This document shows, piece after piece, positions 51,642-60,269 of a stretch of 64,000 bases of DNA. The stretch covers positions 62,001-126,000 of the forward strand of contig NZ_JAJLQW010000002.1 in the NCBI RefSeq assembly GCF_025548535.1, read 5' to 3'. Source of the DNA: Undibacterium sp. Jales W-56. Its GTDB lineage: Bacteria > Pseudomonadota > Gammaproteobacteria > Burkholderiales > Burkholderiaceae_D. The first letter of the stretch is position 1. Each line of letters begins with the position of its first letter. The notes below the pieces were generated by a model. That model was not told the DNA's origin, ran no database searches, and saw only the letters and a program-made list of their open reading frames with translations. The position numbers and the translations under genes are program-made.

Positions 51642-53429
51642 ATGCCCCCTGTCCATCCGCTAAAAAAACTCCTGAACTACGCGCAATCTTATCGTCGCGA
51701 TTTTCGACTGGCGACGCTGTACTCCATTCTGAATAAGTTTTTTGACGTCTTGCCGGAAGTATTGATCGGCGTTGCCGTCGATATCGTGGTCAATGGCGAT
51801 AAAAGTTTTCTGGCGAAAAAAGTCCTGGGCGGCTTTGGCATTAGCGACACCTGGCATCAGTTGCTGTTGCTCGGCGTATTGAATGTGCTTATCTGGTTCG
51901 GCGAATCCTGGTTTGAGTATCTGCTGTCGCTGAAATGGCGCAAGCTGGCGCAAAACCTGCAGCACGATTTACGCCTTGATACCTACAGCCATGTGCAAAA
52001 ACTCGAAATGGCGTATTTTGAAAATCAACGGACCGGCAACCTGATGTCGATCCTGAATGAAGATATCAACCAGATGGAGCGCTTCTTAAACGGCGGCGCC
52101 AATCAGATCATCCAGGTCGTGTGTTCATCCATCATGGTCAGCGCAGTATTCTTTGCCTTGCAACCGTCCCTGGCAATTATCTCCCTGCTGCCGGTACCGG
52201 CTATCCTGATCGGTGCCTTCTGGTTCCAGAAGCGTCTCGCACCGCGCTACGCCGAAGTACGCGAAGCCGCCGGCGATGTCAGCGCCCGGCTGAATAATAA
52301 CCTGCTCGGCCTGGCCACGATCAAGGCCTTCGCCACCGAGAATTTTGAGCGCGACCACATCGCGCAAGCCAGCGATGCGTATCGCGGCGCCAACGGGCGG
52401 GCGATTGCGATCAGCTCGGCCATTACGCCGGTGATACGCATGGCGATTCTGGCCGGTTTTACTGCGACCCTGGTGTATGGCGGCTGGCTGACCCTGCATG
52501 GCGAACTTGCGGTGGGTGCCTATTCGGTATTGGTGTTCCTGACCCAACGTTTGTTGTGGCCACTGACTGGCTTAGCGGAAGTGGCCGACATGTATCAACG
52601 CTCGATGTCCGCGATTGACAGGGCGATGAATTTATTGAATACGCCGATCAAGATCACCTATGAAGGCACGCATCTGTCACCGCAGCAAGTCAAGGGCGAA
52701 TTGCGTTTTGACAGCGTCGGTTTTTCCTATGGCGATGCGGCGACATTACACGCTATTAATTTGACGATACCCGCCGGAAAAACCGTGGCCTTCGTCGGCT
52801 CCACCGGTTCCGGCAAATCGACTCTGGTCAAGCTCCTATTACGTTTTTATGAAGCGCAATCAGGTCGCATCAGCCTCGACGGGCAAGCAGTCAATGACAT
52901 CAATTTGCAAGACCTGCGCCGCGCAATTGGTTACGTTGCGCAAGACAGTTTTTTAACCGATGGCACGATTGCAGAGAATATTGCCTACGGCCTGAACGGC
53001 ATTTCCGAACAGGCGGTTGCCGATGCGGCGCAAGCGGCGGAAGCGACTGAATTCATCCAAAAATTGCCTCTGGGTTTTGCAACGCGCATCGGCGAACGCG
53101 GACAAAAGCTCTCAGGCGGTCAGCGTCAGCGCTTGGCGCTGGCACGCGCTATTTTAAAGAATCCTCCCATCCTGATTCTCGATGAAGCGACCAGCGCCGT
53201 GGATAATGAAACCGAAGCCGCAATCCAGCGCAGCCTTGATGTCGTCAGCCGCAACCGCACCACGATCGTGATTGCGCATCGCCTGTCGACTGTCAGGCAA
53301 GCGGACTGCATCTATCTGCTGGAATCGGGGCAAATCATCGAAAGCGGCACGCACGAACAGTTGCTGAGACTGAATGGCGGCTATGCGTCTTTGTGGCGTT
53401 TGCAAACCGGTGAGCGCGTCAGTCAATAA
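51642..53429 (+). CDS. ABC transporter with fused permease and ATPase (MsbA/LipA-exporter-like)
   Basis: This 595-residue half-transporter has six membrane helices (about 15-330) followed by an ATPase domain (about 345-590), and works as a dimer. Walker A [9 protein letters not shown] (about 386-394), signature [14 protein letters not shown], Walker B [11 protein letters not shown] and switch His [10 protein letters not shown] are canonical. The segment [31 protein letters not shown] (here MAYFENQ) is typical of bacterial type IV exporters related to lipid or peptide export. Substrate unknown; it is not linked to a biosynthetic cluster. Confidence 0.88.
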   Translation: [595 protein letters not shown]

Positions 53430-53510
53430 CGCTGTGTTCCTTCATATGTCTGAATGCCTAAATTAGCGCTGGCAGACATTACGACTACTTGAATCGCCCT
53501 CATCCCTAGT

Positions 53511-53537
53511 CTCTCCCGTGAGCGGGAGAGGGTTTTT
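53511..53537 (+). terminator. Hairpin terminator after the ABC exporter gene
   Basis: CTCTCCCG, loop TGAG, CGGGAGAG, then GGTTTTTC. It is 82 nt downstream of the stop and belongs to the dispersed CCCTCTCC/GGAGAGGG hairpins also found at 57898 and 63891, so it may be a repeat used as a terminator. Confidence 0.6.
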
Positions 53538-53600
53538 CATCGGGCATTTTTTCAGGGAATTTGTTTCGCACAGCAGTGTGCAAAGGCCGGGGGGGGGCCA

Positions 53601-53645
53601 GCGTACTTGTCAGTACGCCACTGCATTCCAGCCTTCGCTGGAATG
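53601..53645. repeat. Tandem extragenic hairpins
   Basis: GCGTACT-TGTC-AGTACGC (53601-53618) and CATTCCAGC-CTTC-GCTGGAATG (53624-53645) are perfect hairpins with 4-nt loops. This pair resembles the widespread proteobacterial extragenic palindromes of the GTCATTCC...GGAATGAC kind. A nine-G run precedes it. Confidence 0.6.
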
Positions 53646-53661
53646 ACGAATTTGCAGCAAA

Positions 53662-53735
53662 CATACTCCACCCACTATTTTTAAATTACGTCGTAAATAA
53701 TGCGGGAAAAGCATGTTTTTTAAGCATACTCCTCC
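53662..53735. repeat. Intergenic palindrome-ended repeat, copy 4
   Basis: It starts with CATACTCC and ends with CATACTCCTCC. Compared with the reverse complement of the copy at 22607-22688 it aligns along most of its 74 bp, sharing CTATTTTTAA, a TAAAT-ATGCGGGAAAAG-like core and the CATACTCC end. It lies just downstream of the FAD oxidoreductase stop. Confidence 0.55.
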
Positions 53736-53741
53736 ATTTTC

Positions 53742-54746
53742 CTATTTTCCAGCTTTGACGATTTGCCCGGCCAAAGCTAAGGCACTTAGGAACGCGTTCT
53801 CGACCCTGCCGCCGCCTTCCAATCCCACGGCGAACCAGTCGCCGCAGATACCGATACCTTGCCTGGCATTCCACAGACAATCCTCTGCCTGAGGTTTGGT
53901 CGCTTGCGAATAGCGCCAGCGGTGCGCTACTGCATGGATCGGCTGGATTGGCGAGCCGGTTGATTCGTGAAAGGCTTTGGAGAGTTTTTCTTTGACGCGT
54001 TCAGGATCGTCCTCAAGATGCTCGACACTCCATTCGGGCGTGGCATGACAGATCCACCGTTCACCGGCGCGATGCGACGGCTTGGCGGTATCGCGTGCGA
54101 TCCAGCCTAAACGAGAATGATTGACCCAGGCACCGTCATAACCCAGGTTCAACGGTATCTGAAAGCCCAGCATCAGGGTCCAGCACGGCGCGAGTTTTTG
54201 CTTCGCAGTCTGCTTGGCCATGGCTGGCGCCACCTCCAATAGCGGCGTTGCCTGTTCAGGCGGAATCGCCAGCACCACAATGTCGAAAGGGCCGGCCGAT
54301 GCCGGGACCGCAACTTCATCGGATTTCACCGACAGCAGCCATTGCTTTCCAAATTGCTGCATCGCAACGACTTGCTGTTCAGTGCGGACATCAAGGCCAT
54401 GCGCCAGTTGCTTACCTAACGAGCTCATGCCTGGCACCGGGACAAAGCGCTTGCCAGTGCTGCCGGCGGCTTTGCTGATGCCGTGATCGAGGCTGACCAG
54501 CTTGCTGTCCCAAGGCGCAACCCAGCCGAGTTTGCGCCAGTCGGCGACCTCTTTCTTGAAACGCTCCGAATTTGCCGTGAAGTATTGCGCACCATGATCA
54601 AAACCACCCAGTTCAGTAACACGGGTGCTCATCCTGCCGCTGACTCCCCGGCTCTTTTCATACACGGTGACGTGATGACCTTGCGACTGCAATTGACGTG
54701 CAACGGTGAGTCCTGCCAATCCTGCTCCAACAACGGCGATTTGCAT
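53742..54746 (-). CDS. FAD-dependent NAD(P)-oxidising amine oxidase-like protein (renalase-like)
   Basis: This 334-residue flavoprotein starts with the dinucleotide-binding motif VVGAGLAGLTVARQLQSQGHHVTVYEKSRGVSGRMSTR (4-41), giving GAGLAGL and the Glu that binds the FAD ribose. The C-terminal FAD block is GICGDWFAVGLEGGGRVENAFLSA. The layout and the short length match bacterial renalase-like proteins, some of which oxidise off-pathway dihydronicotinamide isomers; the substrate here is unproven. It is transcribed alone on the minus strand, convergent with the ABC exporter. Confidence 0.85.
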   Translation of the reverse strand: MQIAVVGAGLAGLTVARQLQSQGHHVTVYEKSRGVSGRMSTRVTELGGFDHGAQYFTANSERFKKEVADWRKLGWVAPWDSKLVSLDHGISKAAGSTGKRFVPVPGMSSLGKQLAHGLDVRTEQQVVAMQQFGKQWLLSVKSDEVAVPASAGPFDIVVLAIPPEQATPLLEVAPAMAKQTAKQKLAPCWTLMLGFQIPLNLGYDGAWVNHSRLGWIARDTAKPSHRAGERWICHATPEWSVEHLEDDPERVKEKLSKAFHESTGSPIQPIHAVAHRWRYSQATKPQAEDCLWNARQGIGICGDWFAVGLEGGGRVENAFLSALALAGQIVKAGK

Positions 54747-54845
54747 AAGTAAGTCCTTTTCAGGTGTTATTGGTGAGTGCGATTGCCTGCTTGATTACCC
54801 GGGTCATGCTTGTCCGGCCATTTTTCATATTTTCCAAGGCCCAAA

Positions 54846-54878
54846 ACAAAAACGCCTGCAGAAATAAGCCTGCAGGCG
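54846..54878 (-). terminator. Rho-independent terminator of the CBS gene
   Basis: On the minus strand CGCCTGCAG, loop GCTTATTT, CTGCAGGCG followed by TTTTTGTTTT: a perfect 9-bp stem 70 nt downstream of the CBS protein stop. Confidence 0.85.
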
Positions 54879-54947
54879 TGGTCTCAGATCGGATTACCGA
54901 TCTTTTTTTTCTTGATCAAGTCTGGTACGGCCATAGGCGCAGACATT

Positions 54948-55397
54948 TTATTCTTCCTGTTCTTCAACAGGCCAGTCGCGGATATAGGCTTTGAGCATCT
55001 TGTTCTCGAAGCTCTGGGCTTCCAGCACCGCTCTGGCGACGTCGTAGAAGGAAATCACACCCAGCAAGGTCTTGGCATCCATCACCGGCAAATAGCGGGA
55101 ATGCTTCTCCAGCATCATGCGGCGCACTTCATTGACCTCGGTCTCTGGCGTCACTGTCAGCGGATGATCGTCCATGTATTTGCGTACCGTACCCGTGCCC
55201 AGCGAGCCTTTGTTATTGTGAATCGCGCGGATGACTTCGCGGAAGGTCAGGATGCCGGACAGGTCGCCGTACTCCATCACCACCAGAGAACCGATATCTT
55301 TTTCCTCCATCACGCCGACGGCATCAATGATCGAGGTATCAGGGGTAATGGTATATAGGATATTGCCTTTTACTTGAAGAATTTCCGAGACTTTCAT
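54948..55397 (-). CDS. CBS-domain protein
   Basis: This 149-residue protein consists of a pair of CBS domains, a module that binds adenine nucleotides and senses energy state. The first repeat includes KGNILYTITPDTSIIDAVGVMEEKDIGSLVVMEYGDLSGILTFREVIRAI, and the second YMDDHPLTVTPETEVNEVRRMMLEKHSRYLPVMDAKTLLGVISFYDVARAVL. There is no partner domain, so it probably acts as a stand-alone regulator or ligand-binding protein. It is monocistronic with its own terminator and a divergent metY 358 bp away. Confidence 0.9.
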   Translation of the reverse strand: MKVSEILQVKGNILYTITPDTSIIDAVGVMEEKDIGSLVVMEYGDLSGILTFREVIRAIHNNKGSLGTGTVRKYMDDHPLTVTPETEVNEVRRMMLEKHSRYLPVMDAKTLLGVISFYDVARAVLEAQSFENKMLKAYIRDWPVEEQEE

Positions 55398-55755
55398 ATT
55401 GCGCTCCTCTTTATCACTACCTAAGTTCTTCTGGTGCCAGCCTGATCACGCTTGTTCGGCCCGGCTTTCAGTTTTGTTGCTTTCCTGATGGCACATTTGA
55501 TGTTATGTGTTCAATGTATCGCAAGCCTTGCAAAAAATCCAGCGAAGCGATGAACTAAATCGCATGAAAATTTCGATACGCAGCATAAACAAAGCGCAGG
55601 CACAGGATTACCACGAATCGAGACGGCAAATTTTCCTTAAGGTTATCACCGCATTGAGCAGGCAAACTATTTGAACGCGTTGCGCTCTGCCCCCTTATTT
55701 GCAAGCCTGAAGAATGGTAGCATTACCCTATTGAAATTAAGAGAATAACATTACT
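55398..55755. other. Intergenic region upstream of CBS gene and metY
   Basis: This 358-bp region must contain the divergent promoters for the CBS gene and metY. I searched it for SAM riboswitch features because metY follows and found none. No clear promoter hexamers, repeats or small genes were recognised. Confidence 0.5.
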
Positions 55756-57066
55756 ATGAGCGGTCCCAAATACCTCGGTTTCGACACCCTGTCCCTGCAT
55801 GCGGGCGCTGCCCCCGACCCTGCCACCGGCGCACGCGCCACCCCGATTTATCTGACATCCTCGTTCGTCTTTAAAGATTCTGACCATGCTGCGTCCTTGT
55901 TCAACATGGAGCGCGCCGGACATGTGTATTCACGCATCTCGAACCCGACCAATGCAGTGCTGGAAGAGCGGATTGCCGCACTCGAAGGCGGTGTCGCGGG
56001 CATCGCGGTCGCCAGCGGCCAGGCGGCCATGCATCTGGGGCTGGCGACCATTGCCGGCGCGGGTTCGCACGTAGTCGCTTCACGCGCGCTGTATGGCGGT
56101 TCGCACAATTTGCTGGCTTATACGATGAAACGCTTTGGCATCGACACGACTTTTGTCGATCCGCGCGACCTGAATGCCTGGAAAGCCGCCATCCGTCCGA
56201 ATACCAAAGTGCTGTTCGCCGAGACGCTGGGCAATCCGGGACTCGATGTGCTGAACATCCCGGCCGTCGCGGAAATCGCCCACGAGAATTATCTGCCGCT
56301 GATGCTGGATTCGACTTTTACGACGCCGTATCTGTTACGCCCGTTCGATCATGGTGCCGATCTGGTATTCCATTCGGCGACCAAATTCCTGTGCGGTCAC
56401 GGCACCGCGATCGGCGGCTTGCTGGTCGATGGCGGCACTTTCGACTGGCAAGCAGCCTACGAAAAAACCGGACGTTTCGGCGAATTGTGCGAACCGTATG
56501 ACGGCTTTCACGGCATGGTTTTTTCGGAAGAATCGACCATTGCGCCGTTCTCGCTGCGGGCGCGACGCGAAGGTCTGCGCGACTTCGGCGCAGTAATGAG
56601 CCCGCATAATGCCTTCGCGATTTTGCAAGGTATAGAAACGCTGGGATTGCGCATGGACAGGCACGTCGCGAATACGCGCAAAGTGGTTGAGTACCTGGTC
56701 GCCCATCCGGCGGTCGAGTCTGTCTCATATCCCGAACTGGCATCGCATCCCGATTATGAACTGGCAAAAACCCTGCTGCCAAAAGGTTGCGGCGCGGTGT
56801 TCTCGTTCAGCATCAAAGGCAATCGCGCTGCGGGTCGGCGCTTTGTCGAATCCTTGAACCTGTTCTCGCATCTGGCGAATGTCGGCGATGCAAAATCGCT
56901 GGTGATTCATCCGGCATCAACCACCCATTTCCGCGTCCCGGCAGAACAATTGGCCGCATCCGGCATTACCGAAGGCACCATGCGTTTATCGATTGGCCTG
57001 GAAAATGTGGACGACCTGATCGACGACCTGGCCCGTGGTCTCAAAGCTGCACAGAAAGGAGCCTGA
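55756..57066 (+). CDS. metY: O-acetylhomoserine sulfhydrylase (MetY-like)
   Basis: This 436-residue Cys/Met-metabolism PLP enzyme would make homocysteine from O-acetylhomoserine and sulfide. Its start LGFDTLSLHAGAAPDPATGARATPIYLTSSFVF and the block YSRISNPTNAVLEERIAALEGG (about 57-78) are typical, the PLP Lys is in FHSATKFLCGHGT (about 207-219), and the HPASTTH motif near the C-terminus binds the substrate carboxylate. The length of about 430 separates MetY from the shorter MetZ and MetB. It is followed by an alpha/beta hydrolase gene starting one base after its stop. Acetyl- versus succinyl-homoserine use is inferred from length only. Confidence 0.9.
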   Translation: MSGPKYLGFDTLSLHAGAAPDPATGARATPIYLTSSFVFKDSDHAASLFNMERAGHVYSRISNPTNAVLEERIAALEGGVAGIAVASGQAAMHLGLATIAGAGSHVVASRALYGGSHNLLAYTMKRFGIDTTFVDPRDLNAWKAAIRPNTKVLFAETLGNPGLDVLNIPAVAEIAHENYLPLMLDSTFTTPYLLRPFDHGADLVFHSATKFLCGHGTAIGGLLVDGGTFDWQAAYEKTGRFGELCEPYDGFHGMVFSEESTIAPFSLRARREGLRDFGAVMSPHNAFAILQGIETLGLRMDRHVANTRKVVEYLVAHPAVESVSYPELASHPDYELAKTLLPKGCGAVFSFSIKGNRAAGRRFVESLNLFSHLANVGDAKSLVIHPASTTHFRVPAEQLAASGITEGTMRLSIGLENVDDLIDDLARGLKAAQKGA

Positions 57067-57067
57067 G

Positions 57068-57874
57068 ATGCTATTCAACGTCAACGGCCACTCTGCGTAT
57101 TGCTACACCGGCGGTAAAATTTTCAATCCGGCCTTGCCGACCGCGGTTTTTATTCACGGCGCACAAAACGATCACTCGGTCTGGATATTGCAGACCCGCT
57201 ATTTTGCACATCATGGCTTCAACGTACTCGCAGTCGATTTACCTGGGCATGGCCGCAGCAAGGGCGATGCGCTGACTAGCGTCGAACACATGGCGGATTG
57301 GCTGATCGCCTTGCTGGATACCGCAGGCGTACAGCAAGCCTGCCTGATCGGTCACAGCATGGGTTCGCTGATCGCACTCGAAACCAGCGCCCGCGCTCCG
57401 GCCCGCGTCAGCAAGTTGGCACTGGTCGGCACCGCGTATCCGATGAAAGTCTCGGACACTTTGCTCAATGCCGCACGCGATGAAGAACAAACGGCGATCG
57501 ACATGGTCAACATCTGGTCGCACAGCTCGATCGCCCACAAACCGTCCTGTCCCGGCCCGGGATTTTATGTCATGGGCGGCAGCCAGCGCCTGATGCAGAG
57601 GATCTCCAAAATCAATCCGGCCAAGGTGTTCTACACCGATTTTGCCGCGTGCAATGCCTATGCCAACGGCGAGCAGGCAGCACAAGCAGTCACTTGCCCG
57701 GTGCTGTTTGTACTCGGCAAAAACGACATGATGACCCCGCCCAAAGCGACCGGCACCTTACGCACGGCAATCGTGCATAGTAAGACGACGCTAATCGACA
57801 ATTGCGGCCATTCGCTGATGGCAGAGCAAGGCGATGCCGTATTGCAAGCGCTGTTTGACTTCGCAAAATCCTGA
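57068..57874 (+). CDS. Alpha/beta hydrolase downstream of metY
   Basis: This 268-residue protein has the alpha/beta-hydrolase fold with a likely catalytic triad: Ser in the nucleophile elbow GHSMGS (about 97-102), Asp in LGKNDMMTPP and His in NCGHSLMAEQ. The oxyanion segment is FIHGAQNDHSVW (about 31-42). No signal peptide is visible. The ATG at 57068 is preceded by AGGAG in the end of metY and separated from its stop by one base, so the two are probably coupled. It is distinct from MetX, lacking the MetX-specific length and motifs; a role in homoserine ester metabolism is only a guess from position. Confidence 0.82.
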   Translation: MLFNVNGHSAYCYTGGKIFNPALPTAVFIHGAQNDHSVWILQTRYFAHHGFNVLAVDLPGHGRSKGDALTSVEHMADWLIALLDTAGVQQACLIGHSMGSLIALETSARAPARVSKLALVGTAYPMKVSDTLLNAARDEEQTAIDMVNIWSHSSIAHKPSCPGPGFYVMGGSQRLMQRISKINPAKVFYTDFAACNAYANGEQAAQAVTCPVLFVLGKNDMMTPPKATGTLRTAIVHSKTTLIDNCGHSLMAEQGDAVLQALFDFAKS

Positions 57875-58175
57875 TGATCCGCAAGCAACTGATAACTCCC
57901 TCTCCTGCAAGCGGGAGAGGGTTGGGGTGAGGGACTGGGCAAATAGAATGCGTCAGTTAATTTCTAAAAATGATCGAAATCAAATTTTGTATTTCGAGTG
58001 ATTGGTGATTACCAGCACTCCCTCCCACCCGCGGAAGAGAGTATTCAAGGAAGTGCGGATATAGAGGCAGCAAACACCCTGATAGTGAGCTGTTTCAATA
58101 AGAAATTTTGGACACGTTGATAGCAACGAACTTTAAAAAAACAAGCTTAAAAAAATAATAGATGTGAACAATTAA
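57875..58175. other. Intergenic region with CCCTCTCC hairpin
   Basis: This 301-bp gap contains the perfect hairpin CCCTCTCC (57898-57905) and GGAGAGGG (57914-57921), another instance of the dispersed hairpin family at 53511 and 63891, and a degraded relative around 58019-58045. The remaining AT-rich part should hold the promoter of the LysE-type gene. No gene is supported. Confidence 0.6.
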
Positions 58176-58787
58176 ATGGAAAACTGGCTACTCTTCACCG
58201 CAACCGAGGCGGCGCTGTCTCTATCACCCGGTCCCGCCGTCATGATGGTGGTCGCTTATGGCATCGCACGCGGCTGGCGGGTGTCGCTGTTTGTCACGCT
58301 CGGCATCCTGACTGGCAATGCACTATTTTTCGTGATTTCGGCGACAGGCATAGGTTCTATCATTCTGGCGTCGCCCAAGCTGTTTATGGCAATCAAGTAT
58401 CTCGGCGCCGCCTATCTGGTTTATCTCGGCCTGTCCGCGATATTTGGCAAGCCTTCGCCGATTACACTGAGCAGCTTGGACAATAAACCGCAAAGTGGCA
58501 GAAGGATTTTTATCAGTGCATTGATGCTGCAGATGACGAACCCGAAAGCCATGTTAGGCTTCGTCGCGATCCTGCCGCAATTCATCGATCCGCAGCAGCC
58601 GATTGTCTTGCAGATGAGCATACTGGCGGCATGCTCGATGATCCCCGAGTTTTTTATTTTGCTCGGCTACGGTATGCTGGCGAACAAGGCCAGCCATTGG
58701 GCGACCCAGCCAAAATACAGCGTGATCACTGAACGCATCGCAGGCACGTTTGTCTTGATCGCCGGGATTTTAGTCGCCGTGGTTTGA
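58176..58787 (+). CDS. LysE/RhtB-family amino-acid exporter
   Basis: This 203-residue membrane protein belongs to the LysE/RhtB family with about six helices. The N-terminal LSPGPAVMMVVAYGIARGWR (16-35) carries the family motif SPGP followed by GxxxG helices, and LGAAYLVYLGLSAIFG (about 75-90) is the second conserved block. Family members export amino acids such as threonine, homoserine or lysine; the substrate here cannot be assigned. It stands alone, with the DUF962 gene 52 nt downstream. Confidence 0.88.
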   Translation: MENWLLFTATEAALSLSPGPAVMMVVAYGIARGWRVSLFVTLGILTGNALFFVISATGIGSIILASPKLFMAIKYLGAAYLVYLGLSAIFGKPSPITLSSLDNKPQSGRRIFISALMLQMTNPKAMLGFVAILPQFIDPQQPIVLQMSILAACSMIPEFFILLGYGMLANKASHWATQPKYSVITERIAGTFVLIAGILVAVV

Positions 58788-58839
58788 TCGAAACGAATGG
58801 CGGCCAAACAACCTCAATCATCAAAAACCGGAGACAGAG

Positions 58840-59154
58840 ATGAGCGCAAAATACACCAGCTTCGCCGAGTTTTATCCTTTCTATCTCACTGAACACCGCA
58901 ATCGGACCTGCCGCCAATTACACTTTATCGGCTCGACGCTGGTTCTGGTTTGTCTGGTGTCATTTTTTATCACAGGCGCTGGAATGTGGCTGATAGCCGC
59001 ACCGATCTGCGGTTATGGCTTTGCCTGGATCGGACATTTCGGTTTTGAGAAAAATAAACCGGCGTCGTTTAAGCAACCGCTGTATTCGTTCATGGGCGAC
59101 TGGGTAATGTATTGGCAGTTGTTGACGGGGAAGATTGGTTTTCAGGCAGGTTGA
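58840..59154 (+). CDS. Mpo1-like/DUF962 membrane protein
   Basis: This 104-residue protein is a short DUF962 (Mpo1-like) protein with two predicted membrane helices. The motif FYPFYLTEHRNRTCRQLHFIGSTL (about 11-34) contains the conserved His residues that, in yeast Mpo1, support iron-dependent alpha-oxidation of 2-hydroxy fatty acids; GHFGFEKNKPASFKQPLYSFMGDWVMY gives the other conserved part. Similar short bacterial proteins have no proven role. RBS GGAGA lies about 8 nt before the start. Confidence 0.88.
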   Translation: MSAKYTSFAEFYPFYLTEHRNRTCRQLHFIGSTLVLVCLVSFFITGAGMWLIAAPICGYGFAWIGHFGFEKNKPASFKQPLYSFMGDWVMYWQLLTGKIGFQAG

Positions 59155-59204
59155 TTCTCGAACAGGTTAATTATTTTTTTCAGTCACTCATTTATCCATC
59201 TCAC

Positions 59205-59618
59205 ATGTCCAACAATTGCAACAACATAAGTAAGCCTGAACTCTATTCCGCTTGGTTTATGCTGATCGACGGTGGTATAGGCTTGTTCGTATCTGCAAGT
59301 ATGATGATTACTCAACAATCAATAAACGCCTCCATCGCTCCCCCTTATACATCGATCCTTGGCCTGCTATCCGGCTTACTTGCTCTGCGCGGTCGCCTTG
59401 TCGGGCTGATAGGCGGATTACTTTTTTATGGCGTACAAATAGTTAGCTATTACTCACATGATATGCGATTTAATTTTAGATCCGGCATCAGCCTGGCTGC
59501 TGTTATCCATCTGACGCACGGCACGGCTGTCATTAATATGGTTGCGGTCGTAGGTTTGGCAACGGTCATCTGGATATTAAAAAAACGGTTCTACCATCCC
59601 ATCAATTCAGCACTGTAA
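59205..59618 (+). CDS. Hypothetical membrane protein
   Basis: I do not recognise a family for this 137-residue protein. It has about four hydrophobic segments (AWFMLIDGGIGLFVSASMM, LGLLSGLLALRGRLVGLIGGLLFYGVQIV, AAVIHLTHGTAVINMVAVVGLATVIWIL) and a basic C-terminus (KKRFYHPINSAL), so it is probably an inner-membrane protein. The ATG at 59205 (MSNNCNNISKPELYSAW) is preferred; an upstream reading overlaps the DUF962 gene. It follows that gene by 50 nt but no functional link is evident. The 176-bp gap to the next gene shows nothing clear. Confidence 0.6.
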   Translation: MSNNCNNISKPELYSAWFMLIDGGIGLFVSASMMITQQSINASIAPPYTSILGLLSGLLALRGRLVGLIGGLLFYGVQIVSYYSHDMRFNFRSGISLAAVIHLTHGTAVINMVAVVGLATVIWILKKRFYHPINSAL

Positions 59619-59794
59619 CGCTGAACCAATTCAATCAATTAAGAAGGAATCACCCTATTATTTCACCTGCGTACTGCGAATGGGGTCGTCCATGATCCAT
59701 TTGGCGAGCGGCTTGGCATGATTGAAATCGTCGCATTTTATTGCTGCGGATGTTCAATAGGTCTACCGTTATTCACTTTACCGTCATGTTGATC

Positions 59795-60262
59795 TCAAAA
59801 AAACTGATGCGTCATGCTGATATGCGGAATCCCCGCTTCTTCAAACACATCGCCATCGCGGCTATAGCCGTTCGCGCTATAAAACGGTTCTGCCGAAATC
59901 TGGGCGTTTAATTTGACCGCCTGATCGCCGCGCTGACGGGCCTGCTGCATCAAGCTTTGCAAAATCGCTGCACCGACGCCCAGACCACGTGCCGATTTGC
60001 GCACCGCCATACGACCGATATGACCGTCGGGCAGCAAGCGCCCTGTGCCTAGCGCCGCTCCGGTCGCATCGTAGGCAACGGCATGCAAGCATTGCGCATC
60101 CATTTCGTCCCACTCCAGCTCGGCGGGGATATTTTGCTCGATCACAAAGACGTCGTAGCGTATCGCTTGGGCGTCTTTTTGTAGCTCGGCCCAGGAACCC
60201 AGTGTGACCTTCAGCGTAATCTTATCGGCAGCTTTGCCGTGTGTCTGTGTAGTGCTTGTCAT
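59795..60262 (-). CDS. GNAT N-acetyltransferase (ElaA-like)
   Basis: This 155-residue GNAT protein resembles the ElaA/YjcF type: AIRYDVFVIEQNIPAELEWDEMDAQCLHAVAYD (about 33-65) precedes the acetyl-CoA pyrophosphate loop of the type RKSARGLGVGAAILQSLMQQA (about 92-112). The QEGIPAELEWD-like segment is typical. Substrate unknown. It begins 7 nt after the thioesterase stop on the same strand, so it is probably the last gene of an operon with the thioesterase and hydrolase. Confidence 0.85.
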   Translation of the reverse strand: MTSTTQTHGKAADKITLKVTLGSWAELQKDAQAIRYDVFVIEQNIPAELEWDEMDAQCLHAVAYDATGAALGTGRLLPDGHIGRMAVRKSARGLGVGAAILQSLMQQARQRGDQAVKLNAQISAEPFYSANGYSRDGDVFEEAGIPHISMTHQFF

Positions 60263-60269
60263 GATGGTG

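Larger units (their letters stand above)
53430..53741. other. Intergenic region rich in short repeats
   Basis: This 312-bp gap lies between the convergent ABC exporter and FAD oxidoreductase genes. It contains a terminator hairpin of the CCCTCTCC family (53511-53537), an uninterrupted run of nine G (53589-53597), two adjacent perfect hairpins (53601-53645) and a palindrome-ended repeat (53662-53735). No gene is supported. Confidence 0.65.

Noticed and set aside
55398-55755. SAM riboswitch upstream of metY
   Set aside because: No SAM-I, SAM-II or SAM/SAH-like conserved core could be recognised in the region.
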